Origin: an uncultured Sediminibacterium sp.
GTDB lineage: Bacteria; Bacteroidota; Bacteroidia; Chitinophagales; Chitinophagaceae
Direction of reading: 5' to 3'
Assembly: GCA_937907555.1 (NCBI GenBank)
Contig: CALEST010000047.1
Location: 1 to 10,766, forward strand
DNA length: 10,766 nt
This document shows, piece by piece, positions 1 to 5,069 of the stretch. Position 1 is the first letter of the stretch. Every line of letters begins with the position of its first letter. The notes under the pieces are model-generated. The model was not told the DNA's origin, did not search any database, and saw only the letters and a list, made by a program, of their open reading frames with translations. The translations under genes were made by a program, and so were the position numbers.

Positions 1-73
1 AAGGCATTGCTGTTTACCGCGTATAGTGCAGGTTTGAGGGTAAGTGAAATTGTGCGTTTGAAGATGAAAGATT
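1..73 (+). pseudogene. Tyrosine recombinase fragment, disrupted by IS21-family end
   Basis: The window opens inside a reading frame (frame 1) that encodes a stretch resembling the box I region of tyrosine recombinases/integrases: TAYSAGLRVSEI followed by VRLKMKD. The arginine in GLRVSEI (bases 37-39) corresponds to the first catalytic Arg of the R-H-R-Y set. After the Asp codon ending at base 73 the similarity stops and the frame runs into terminal repeats of an insertion sequence, then a stop after about 50 codons. The rest of the catalytic domain (H-x-x-R and the Tyr nucleophile) was not found further along, even beyond the insertions, so the gene is probably dead. The 5' part lies outside the window. 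The family call is fairly safe. Which subtype (XerCD-like, phage or integron) cannot be told from 24 residues. Confidence 0.72.
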
Positions 74-170
74 GTAGATTCCGGATCATGTTTACCCCTC
101 ATTCCGTTTCATGCTCACCCCCCGTTCCGGGATGTTCACCCTACCTTTTATTTTTCTAAAGTAATGCTGG
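74..170 (+). mobile_element. Left end of an IS21-family element with multiple terminal repeats
   Basis: This stretch begins where the integrase frame is broken, at a TG dinucleotide (74), and holds three imperfect repeats built on TTCCG-n-ATG-n-TCACCC. It then becomes AT-rich and reaches ATG CTG at 164-169, which is a plausible istA start. Multiple terminal repeats of this kind are a known property of IS21-family ends, where they bind IstA. The identity is supported by the istA-like coding sequence that resumes after the IS3 element at 1775. The exact outer boundary (73/74) is inferred from where the integrase similarity stops, and no matching right end was found in the window. Confidence 0.6.
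79..141 (+). repeat. Three imperfect ~20-bp direct repeats (IS21 terminal repeats)
   Basis: Copies lie at about 79-98 (TTCCGGATCATGTTTACCCC), 102-120 (TTCCGTTTCATGCTCACCC) and 125-141 (TTCCGGGATGTTCACCC). They share TTCCG at the start, ATG in the middle and a TCACCC or TTACCC end. The spacing is about 23 bp, close to two helical turns, which fits side-by-side binding by a transposase. Confidence 0.7.
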
Positions 171-195
171 TGTCTAGTCCTGAAATAGCTTGTCA
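171..195 (+). repeat. Left terminal inverted repeat of the IS3 element
   Basis: TGTCTAGTCCTGAAATAGCT and the next five bases match the reverse complement of 1750-1774 at 18 of 25 positions, including the outermost TGTCT and the block GTCCT. Confidence 0.82.
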
Positions 196-209
196 AAAAA
201 CTATTCAGA

Positions 210-617
210 ATGACAGAAAAGATTCAAAAAAAGTCAAAGCCTAGTCTCCTCAGTAGCCAACCATATAGGCGGAGAAGCGAAGAGGAAATGTTAGAAATTG
301 TTCGAGAAATTCAGGAAAGGGGAATGCCAAAGAAAACGGCATGCCGTAAATATGGAGTCAATAGGAACACCTTAAGGCTATTTATTTTAAAGCAATCCAC
401 AAGGGATTTATCCCAAAATCATTCATTAGATTTATTATCAATTATGAATGAAAATCAACAACACCTAGCATTGGCTAAAAAGATTAAGGAACTAACGACT
501 GCACTTGAAAAATCTGAGTTAAAGGTCCTTACCCTTCAAACTATGATCCAGGTTGCTGAGGACGACCTCAAAATTAAGATCAGAAAAAAGTCTGGTACCA
601 AACAGTCAAAAGAATAA
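210..617 (+). CDS. IS3-family transposase OrfA (HTH and coiled coil)
   Basis: This 135-aa protein is the DNA-binding subunit of an IS3-type transposase. Residues about 20-56 form a basic helix-turn-helix region (RRRSEEEMLEIVREIQERGM, then CRKYGVNRNTLRLFI) of the kind that recognises the terminal repeats. Residues about 70-125 form a heptad-rich coiled coil (LLSIMNENQQHLALAKKIKE and onward) that in this family mediates multimerisation. Read alone it ends at TAA 615-617. In IS3 elements free OrfA usually restrains transposition, while the frameshifted OrfAB is the active enzyme. The ATG at 210 lies 39 bp inside the left terminal repeat, the usual arrangement. Translation can leave this frame at codons 126-127 (AAA AAG) to enter orfB. 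Confidence 0.88.
   Translation: MTEKIQKKSKPSLLSSQPYRRRSEEEMLEIVREIQERGMPKKTACRKYGVNRNTLRLFILKQSTRDLSQNHSLDLLSIMNENQQHLALAKKIKELTTALEKSELKVLTLQTMIQVAEDDLKIKIRKKSGTKQSKE
584..590 (+). promoter_or_regulatory. Programmed -1 ribosomal frameshift site (A AAA AAG)
   Basis: The heptamer AAAAAAG is phased A AAA AAG in the orfA frame (585-587 AAA, 588-590 AAG), the canonical slippery sequence of IS3-family elements. The -1 frame is open from 578, just after a TAA at 575-577, through the end of orfB, so slippage joins OrfA residues 1-127 to 305 further residues. The result is a 432-aa OrfAB fusion. No obvious strong hairpin was seen immediately downstream. Confidence 0.85.
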
Positions 618-640
618 GGCAAAGCAATCCAAAAGCATCA

Positions 641-1507
641 TTGGAGAGTATTTGTGCACTGTTTGGTGTGACAAGACAAGCATTTTATGACGCTCAAAAA
701 CAAGAGCAAAATATCACGATTGCTCAAATGATAGTTCTCTGTCTGGTCCGGGAAGCCAGATTAATAATGCCAATGATTGGAACCCGAAAACTAGTCCATC
801 ATTTGGCAGGTCCACTGCAGGATCATGGGATAAAAATGGGAAGAGATCAACTATTTAATTTATTGAGACACCATGGTCTGCTTGTCCGAAGGAGACGGAG
901 GATCATAAAAACTACTGATTCATTTCATTGGTTAAAGAAGTATCCGGATTTAACGACAGGGCTTAATTTAAATGCATCAGAACAGCTATGGGTATGTGAT
1001 ATTACCTACATTAGAACCATTAATGGTTTTAGTTATTTGAGCTTAATAACGGACGCCTATTCAAGATTGATAGTAGGATACTGTTTATACCCAACACTGG
1101 AAGCCGTTGGATGTTTAAGGGCCTTAGAAATGGCAATTAATAACCGAAGCAAGAGCTGTAAATTGATACACCATTCTGACAGAGGAATCCAATATTGCTC
1201 GGCGGCATATGTAGATGTATTGAAACTAAACCATATTGAAATTAGTATGACACAGAGTGGTAGCCCGTATGAAAATGCTCTGGCTGAAAGAATGAATGGT
1301 ATTCTGAAAAATGAATTTTATCCCAAACGAGTTTATCAAAATCATAAAGAGGCTGTCAAGGTTTTAACTTCTAACATTGAGGTATATAATTCTAAAAGAC
1401 CTCATCTAAGTTTAGGCTATCTCACACCACAGTCAGCACATCAAATGACAGGTGATATTAATAAAAGCTGGAAGAGTTATCCCAGGAAAAAGAAACAGGT
1501 TTTTTAA
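641..1507 (+). CDS. IS3-family transposase OrfB, DDE integrase core (expressed as OrfAB)
   Basis: This is the catalytic part of the transposase, which cuts and joins DNA ends. Residues about 1-90 hold an HTH_21-like region (IGTRKLVHHL, DQLFNLLRHHGLLVRRRR). Residues about 112-275 form the RNase H-like rve core with all three acidic residues: Asp120 (WVCDITYI), Asp180 (HHSDRGIQY) and Glu216 (ENALAERMNG). Exactly 35 residues separate the second and third, as in DD(35)E enzymes. The first codon given is TTG with no Shine-Dalgarno sequence, while the same frame is open back to 578 and overlaps orfA. The true product is therefore most likely OrfAB made by -1 frameshifting at 584-590 rather than independent initiation. 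No internal stop or missing catalytic residue was seen. Confidence 0.9.
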   Translation: MESICALFGVTRQAFYDAQKQEQNITIAQMIVLCLVREARLIMPMIGTRKLVHHLAGPLQDHGIKMGRDQLFNLLRHHGLLVRRRRRIIKTTDSFHWLKKYPDLTTGLNLNASEQLWVCDITYIRTINGFSYLSLITDAYSRLIVGYCLYPTLEAVGCLRALEMAINNRSKSCKLIHHSDRGIQYCSAAYVDVLKLNHIEISMTQSGSPYENALAERMNGILKNEFYPKRVYQNHKEAVKVLTSNIEVYNSKRPHLSLGYLTPQSAHQMTGDINKSWKSYPRKKKQVF

Positions 1508-1530
1508 GACATAGCAGAAGTATACTAAAA

Positions 1531-1558
1531 ATTATCGGCAAAATATTTTGCCGATAAT
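1531..1558. repeat. Perfect 28-bp palindrome downstream of orfB
   Basis: The two 14-base arms, ATTATCGGCAAAAT and ATTTTGCCGATAAT, are exact reverse complements with no spacer, 24 bp after the orfB stop. As RNA this can form a long hairpin and may act as a terminator or block read-through and mRNA decay. A T-run does not follow on the plus strand, so it is not a textbook intrinsic terminator. It could also be a protein-binding site. Confidence 0.8.
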
Positions 1559-1696
1559 CGTGTTCATCTGGTTGGAATATCCCTGACAAGTTGCTCCTCA
1601 GCAGAGCTTGTTTACGTTTCTTCCGACATTTTAAAGCTAATTAATAGATTAAAATATACAAGGATATTAAATGACTATCTTTGATTGTAAACAAAA

Positions 1697-1756
1697 TCCA
1701 GGATTAAGAAAAACACATGTAAAGTAATATCCGGATTAATTTTTAAATGTGTAAGG
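1697..1756 (+). repeat. Imperfect tandem repeat near the IS3 right end
   Basis: A unit starting TCCAGGATTAA (1697-1707) and ending TGTAAAG (1718-1724) is followed by a degenerate copy starting TCCGGATTAA (1730-1739) and ending TGTAAGG (1750-1756). The second copy runs into the right terminal inverted repeat. A subterminal transposase-binding role is possible but is only inferred from its position. Confidence 0.4.
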
Positions 1757-1774
1757 TTTTTTTAGGACGAGACA
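1750..1774 (-). repeat. Right terminal inverted repeat of the IS3 element
   Basis: Read on the minus strand, it begins TGTCTCGTCCTAAAAAAACC and pairs with the left end at 171-195 (18 of 25 identical). The element ends at AGACA, position 1774. Confidence 0.82.
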
Positions 1775-2036
1775 GATTTTACAATTAAAAAGAGATGGAG
1801 TTGCCATTAAAGAGATTGTACGCCGAACGGGTATAAGTCGTAACAGTGTACGTAAATATCTTTCTAGGATCAATGTGTCTATTGATGCTTTTTCAAACAA
1901 GGAACTAGCCGATACTGTATATAATAATGCGGTATTAGATCACAACGAGCAACGCCTACAAAGCTTGTTTCAGTATTTTAAAGCCAAAGTTCACGAACTC
2001 TCAAAAACAGGGGTAACCCGAACAGAACCCCCATAA
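1775..2036 (+). pseudogene. IS21-family transposase IstA remnant (N-terminal part only)
   Basis: The frame that includes bases 1773-1775 reads RQILQLKRDGVAIKEIVRRT, then GISRNSVRKYL. This is the N-terminal helix-turn-helix typical of IstA in IS21-family elements, followed by a helical stretch to HELSKTGVTR. Family similarity stops near base 2021 and the frame ends at TAA 2034-2036 after about 87 codons, where a full IstA would have roughly 400-500 residues. The DDE domain, the istB ATPase gene and the right IS end are all absent. The 5' end was removed by the IS3 insertion; the missing start is probably the ATG at 164, on the other side of that element. This is a relic cut at both ends. Confidence 0.78.
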
Positions 2037-2151
2037 TACTAACTGAAGTAAACGGAATTTTTAACTAAAAGCATGCATTCTCCGCAAAGCTGTGAAAAGT
2101 TGTTGGCAATCATGAGATAATCTTTAATGCAAAAAGTGCCTGTATAATTCA
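2037..2151. other. Spacer between insertion-sequence debris and the small-gene cluster
   Basis: About 115 bp with no ORF of note. It marks the lost boundary of the IS21 relic and presumably contains the promoter of the next gene, but no clear TTTG/TAnnTTTG pair was recognised. A weak interrupted inverted repeat (AACT at 2063-2066, AGTT at 2098-2101) is present and of doubtful meaning. Confidence 0.4.
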
Positions 2152-2652
2152 ATGAAAGTTTTAGCTACTATATTTTATATGTTGTTTTTGACTTCGTCGG
2201 CAATTAGTCAACAGCAGAAAAATTCAACGGATTCTCTGGCAATAGTGAAATGGCTTACTAGAAGCTTTGCCTTCAATAAGCCAGATACTGGATTTGTTGA
2301 GCTGTCAGAAGCTAATGGTTATAGTAATCCTAGTTTAGACGCCGGAATTAAGTTTATTACTTTTCCGGGTAATTACTCCAAAGCAAAGACAGATTTCTTA
2401 GAACGGAAATCAACAGAAAATTTCCTGTTAGTTGATATTCTGTATCATCAAATCAATAATCAGGAAGCAGTATCTATTGTAAGAGAAGAAGTTAGTCCTG
2501 ACAATACAAAATATGAAAACTTCATTAGTATAATGACTTTAATCGGTTTTGGCGACATTACAGTATGTGTTGTAGGTGCTTACCCGAAATCGAAAGATTC
2601 AATTCTTAGAAAAAAATATATCTATGCTGGTTTATCATTACGAGAACTTTGA
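2152..2652 (+). CDS. Small exported protein of unknown function
   Basis: A 166-aa protein that I do not recognise with certainty. Residues 1-19 form a typical signal peptide (MKVLATIFYMLFLTSSAIS followed by QQQ), so it is probably secreted to the periplasm or matured at the envelope. The mature part alternates short hydrophobic strands with polar turns and ends with a segment of the type VVGAYPKSKDSILRKKYIYA. That general pattern recalls the PsbP/DcrB-like fold, in which a mature domain of about 150 residues ends with a similar strand-turn-helix. This is a weak guess from pattern alone. It has no cysteine pair, lipobox or catalytic motif. It lies 36 bp before another small exported protein on the same strand, which suggests co-transcription. 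The start ATG is supported by the signal peptide directly after it. Confidence 0.75.
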   Translation: MKVLATIFYMLFLTSSAISQQQKNSTDSLAIVKWLTRSFAFNKPDTGFVELSEANGYSNPSLDAGIKFITFPGNYSKAKTDFLERKSTENFLLVDILYHQINNQEAVSIVREEVSPDNTKYENFISIMTLIGFGDITVCVVGAYPKSKDSILRKKYIYAGLSLREL

Positions 2653-2688
2653 TCTCTGATTTTACATGAAAACCTCATAAACCATTTA

Positions 2689-3300
2689 ATGAGACTGCTG
2701 ACAACTATATCAGTTCTGCTTTTTTGTACTCAGTGCTTCTCCCAAGCCAATGGCTTAATCAATCTTGTATGTAAGGATAGGTCTAATTTTGACATTACGA
2801 CCCGTTTTGATAATAAAAAGCCAAATGTTTACTATGTGCTGAACAAGACCGATAAATGGAATACGTATAGGTTTTATCTAAATGAAGACCTATCGTCTGA
2901 AACTGTGCGAAAGCAATTAGAGCGTGATGAACATTCGCCCTACAATCACAGTTATATTTTCAGGGACACTACACTGGATAGACTTTTTAGCCATACTGAA
3001 AAACAGTACCTGTATCGTTTTGCAAAATCTATGAAGCCCAGACAACTTACAGGTACATTTAAAGTATTCAAACTCATAAAGTCATTTAATGCTGCTCGAA
3101 ATGGATTTTTCTTTTCTATGACCGACCCGATTTTCAACCAAGACAAACAATACGCTTTTGTCGACATTACCACATACAAAAAGGATAAAGAAACAGAAGA
3201 ACTGAATGATGCATACTTCGGAACGTCGCTACTGATTTATCAGAATATTAAAGGAAAAGGTTGGATAAGAATTAAAAAAATAGATTACCTGATTCTTTAA
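2689..3300 (+). CDS. Small exported protein of unknown function
   Basis: A 203-aa protein with a clear signal peptide (MRLLTTISVLLFCTQCFS, cleavage likely just before QANG). It is not recognised. The region around residues 145-165 (FSMTDPIFNQDKQYAFVDIT) and the C-terminal strand GKGWIRIKKIDYLIL follow a layout seen in many Bacteroidota hypothetical exported proteins: a strand with 'F..PIF..D..YA', then a final strand containing a tryptophan. No enzymatic motif is visible. Cys13 and Cys16 lie within the predicted signal peptide, and the context is not a convincing lipobox. The gene follows the previous exported-protein gene by 36 bp and precedes a Crp/Fnr regulator by 46 bp. Whether the two exported proteins work together is unknown. 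Confidence 0.75.
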   Translation: MRLLTTISVLLFCTQCFSQANGLINLVCKDRSNFDITTRFDNKKPNVYYVLNKTDKWNTYRFYLNEDLSSETVRKQLERDEHSPYNHSYIFRDTTLDRLFSHTEKQYLYRFAKSMKPRQLTGTFKVFKLIKSFNAARNGFFFSMTDPIFNQDKQYAFVDITTYKKDKETEELNDAYFGTSLLIYQNIKGKGWIRIKKIDYLIL

Positions 3301-3346
3301 TGGCGAAGTATAATTTACTGTATAAAACAAAAATTCAAGTAGTAGC

Positions 3347-3925
3347 ATGCATAAATCCTTATTTGAAGTCTTTGAACAGCTGATTGTTCTGAGTAATCAG
3401 GAACGACAAGTAATCACTGAAATTTTCAAGCCTTTAGAGCTGAAGAAAGGAGCATTTTTTTCTGAAATGGGTAAATTAAATAAGAGAGTTGGGTTTCTTG
3501 TTGAAGGACTTGTTTATTATTATGTGCTTAAAGGAGAGGATGAATCTATTACAGATTTTACAAAAGAAGGAGAATTTGTTTCTGAATATCATACGTTTAT
3601 AAATCAAACGGCAGCTACACAATCTATTAAAGCAGTGGAAGATTGTAAGTTTTTGGTTATGGATTATAATGCCATACAAAGGCTTTTTAATGAAATAAAA
3701 GAAGGCAATAAATTTGGCAGGTTGGTACTGGAGCATCGCTTTGGTATAGTGGTGAATCAGTTGCTTTCCTTATATATACATAGTCCCGAAGAGCGTTATT
3801 TATTCTTTTTAAGAAATTACCCCGATTTGGCGCAACGAGTTCCTCAGTATTTAATAGCAGCATTTATTGGCGTAAAGCCACAGTCTTTAAGTAGGATCAG
3901 GAAAAGACTGGCCCAGTCACATTAA
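3347..3925 (+). CDS. Crp/Fnr-family transcriptional regulator
   Basis: A 192-aa protein with the length and layout usual for short Bacteroidota Crp/Fnr regulators. Residues about 10-120 form a cyclic-nucleotide-binding-like beta barrel (LELKKGAFFSEMGKLNKRVG, then GLVYYYVLKGEDESITDF and EFVSEYHTFINQ). Residues about 125-150 are the dimerisation helix. Residues about 150-190 form a winged helix-turn-helix, with PQYLIAAFIGVKPQSLSRIR as the recognition part. The barrel lacks an obvious cAMP phosphate-binding signature (RxS in a GExAL context) and there is no Fe-S cysteine cluster, so the ligand is unknown and it may not bind cAMP at all. Targets cannot be read from sequence. Its position in the middle of the same-strand small-gene run makes local control plausible but unproven. 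Confidence 0.88.
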   Translation: MHKSLFEVFEQLIVLSNQERQVITEIFKPLELKKGAFFSEMGKLNKRVGFLVEGLVYYYVLKGEDESITDFTKEGEFVSEYHTFINQTAATQSIKAVEDCKFLVMDYNAIQRLFNEIKEGNKFGRLVLEHRFGIVVNQLLSLYIHSPEERYLFFLRNYPDLAQRVPQYLIAAFIGVKPQSLSRIRKRLAQSH

Positions 3926-3936
3926 TTAACCTGGGT

Positions 3937-3963
3937 GCATCATTTTTATTTTTGATGCTTTTT
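3937..3963 (+). terminator. Weak intrinsic terminator after the Crp/Fnr gene
   Basis: GCATCA (3937-3942) pairs with TGATGC (3953-3958) across a T-rich 10-nt loop, and five T residues follow (3959-3963). The stem is only 6 bp, so termination is probably partial. Confidence 0.45.
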
Positions 3964-3970
3964 AGATTTG
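3963..3970 (+). promoter_or_regulatory. Candidate Bacteroidota -7 box upstream of the 4006 gene
   Basis: TAGATTTG matches the Bacteroidetes -7 consensus TAnnTTTG exactly and lies 35 bp before the ATG at 4006. It directly follows the weak terminator, as expected for a new transcription unit. A good -33 TTTG at the normal distance was not found, so the call is tentative. Confidence 0.35.
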
Positions 3971-4005
3971 TCTCCTAATATTTTTTAACCTTAATATTTA
4001 GACAA

Positions 4006-4740
4006 ATGAAATGGAACCTTGAAAAGAAAGTAAACTTTTTGATGGCCTATGCCATTGTTTCAACATTAATTATTTCTTTTTTTACGCTTAGCAGTTTTAA
4101 AAACAAAGAGGATGAAAAAAGATTTGATGAGATTCTAGCCAAAAAAATAACCATAGTTGGTGAAGACAACCTGCCAAGAATGGTTTTAAGTAACGAAAGT
4201 CGACAGCACTCAGGAAGAATGAACGGTAAAGACTGGGCGAAAAGAGAACGCCCTTCAGGAATAATCTTTTTTAATAATCAAGGGGATGAATGTGGTGGAT
4301 TGGTATACCAGGCAAAAGAAAAAGATGGTAAAATCATTTCCGGAATGTCTTTCACAATGGATAACTACAAAGATGACCAGGTAGTTCAGATATTAAACGA
4401 TGAATATTATGCCAATGGGAAAGCCTACATTCAAAGAGGTATTAATATTAATCAATTTCCAACAGGAACCAGTATTGATGAGCGGAATAAAAAAATGGAA
4501 GAGATCAATAAGATAGCCGATGAAAAGGAAAGAAATTTAAAATTAAATGAATTGTGGAAAAATGAGGGTTCTATTAATAGAGTCTTTTTGGGAAGAACCA
4601 AGGGCAATAGCTCAGGTCTTTTCTTATCTGGCCCAGATGGAAAACCCAAAATGATGATTTATGTTGATGAAAAAGGCAATCCCAAAATTCAAACTTTTAA
4701 TGAGAAAGGAGAAATAAAAGATTTCATTGAAAACAAATAA
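4006..4740 (+). CDS. Membrane-anchored protein of unknown function
   Basis: A 244-aa protein with one N-terminal hydrophobic segment (residues about 10-30, LMAYAIVSTLIISFFTLSSF) that should act as a signal anchor, leaving the remainder outside the cytoplasmic membrane. The soluble part starts with ITIVGEDNLPRMVLSNE, continues with a glycine-rich strand region GIIFFNNQGDECGGLVY, has a charged helical middle (about 160-190) and ends with LFLSGPDGKPKMMIYVDEKG and NPKIQTFNEKGEI. The E/D-x-x-P-R/K-M element occurs near both ends, suggesting two related beta-hairpin units. This resembles a widespread but uncharacterised group of hypothetical proteins. No catalytic motif was identified. It lies 32 bp upstream of a small membrane-protein gene and probably shares a transcript with it. 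Confidence 0.78.
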   Translation: MKWNLEKKVNFLMAYAIVSTLIISFFTLSSFKNKEDEKRFDEILAKKITIVGEDNLPRMVLSNESRQHSGRMNGKDWAKRERPSGIIFFNNQGDECGGLVYQAKEKDGKIISGMSFTMDNYKDDQVVQILNDEYYANGKAYIQRGININQFPTGTSIDERNKKMEEINKIADEKERNLKLNELWKNEGSINRVFLGRTKGNSSGLFLSGPDGKPKMMIYVDEKGNPKIQTFNEKGEIKDFIENK

Positions 4741-4772
4741 TCAAACTCAAACAGAATGCATATATTTATTAT

Positions 4773-5021
4773 ATGTTAAAGAAATACACTGATTGGCATA
4801 AGCGTTTAACGCCTTTCAAAAGACTGGGTGTTTCCTTTATTTTGAATTGGTTTTATTGGCTAATTGCCTGGCTTATTGCCGATCAGTTTTTCTTTGAAGA
4901 AAAGCACTCCATTCAGTATCATTTGTTTCATGCTACATGGATGTCTTTTATCATGACTATGCCTTTTAATTGGAAAGAAATAAAGGAATTGTTTAAGTTC
5001 AAACGTAATTTGAATCCCTGA
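4773..5021 (+). CDS. Small two-helix membrane protein, function unknown
   Basis: An 82-aa protein with a basic N-terminus (MLKKYTDWHKRLTPFKRLG), a first hydrophobic tryptophan-rich helix (residues about 18-40, VSFILNWFYWLIAWLIADQF) and a second amphipathic or hydrophobic stretch (residues about 48-65, YHLFHATWMSFIMTMPF), then a basic tail. It could sit in the cytoplasmic membrane with both ends inside. Conserved-looking His/Trp positions (HLFHATW) stand out, but no family was recognised. It is likely co-transcribed with the preceding membrane-anchored gene. It converges on the serine hydrolase gene, with 48 bp between their stop codons. It is probably real, given its good membrane topology and the lack of overlap with other genes. 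Confidence 0.68.
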   Translation: MLKKYTDWHKRLTPFKRLGVSFILNWFYWLIAWLIADQFFFEEKHSIQYHLFHATWMSFIMTMPFNWKEIKELFKFKRNLNP

Positions 5022-5069
5022 ATATTATCGGTAGAAATGAGTGTATTCAAGGTTTAATTCTTTTACACT

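Larger units (their letters stand above)
171..1774 (+). mobile_element. IS3-family insertion sequence, apparently complete (1604 bp)
   Basis: The element is bounded by imperfect inverted repeats starting TGTCT and ending AGACA (5'-TG...CA-3', as in IS3-family elements). It carries the standard IS3 layout: orfA with a helix-turn-helix, then orfB in the -1 frame with a DD(35)E integrase core and an A AAA AAG slippery site between them. About 267 bp of non-coding DNA with a large palindrome and a degenerate tandem repeat follows orfB, which is long for the family. It sits within the istA gene of an older IS21-family element. The bases flanking the two ends (GCTGG on the left, GATTT on the right) do not form a target-site duplication, so either the flanks have been rearranged or the duplication has decayed. 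Both ORFs and both ends are intact, so it may still be mobile. Confidence 0.88.

Noticed and set aside
641..643. TTG as an independent start for OrfB
   Set aside because: No Shine-Dalgarno sequence, and an open frame continues upstream to an ideal slippery site; frameshifted OrfAB is the better explanation.
2037..2151. Possible integron attC-like site next to an integrase fragment and small cassette-like genes
   Set aside because: AACT (2063) and AGTT (2098) can pair weakly, but the core GTTRRRY is not matched, the span is too short, and no similar element recurs between the following genes.
2952..3179. Minus-strand ORF of 75 codons
   Set aside because: Lies wholly inside the plus-strand exported-protein gene, with low-complexity residues and no motif; a shadow frame.
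3476..3736. Minus-strand ORF of 86 codons
   Set aside because: Antisense to the Crp/Fnr regulator, rich in Ile/Phe/Lys from AT-rich DNA, with no family resemblance.
5022..5069. Possible bidirectional terminator between converging genes
   Set aside because: Only a 5-bp GAATA/TATTC pairing with a long loop was seen; too weak to call.
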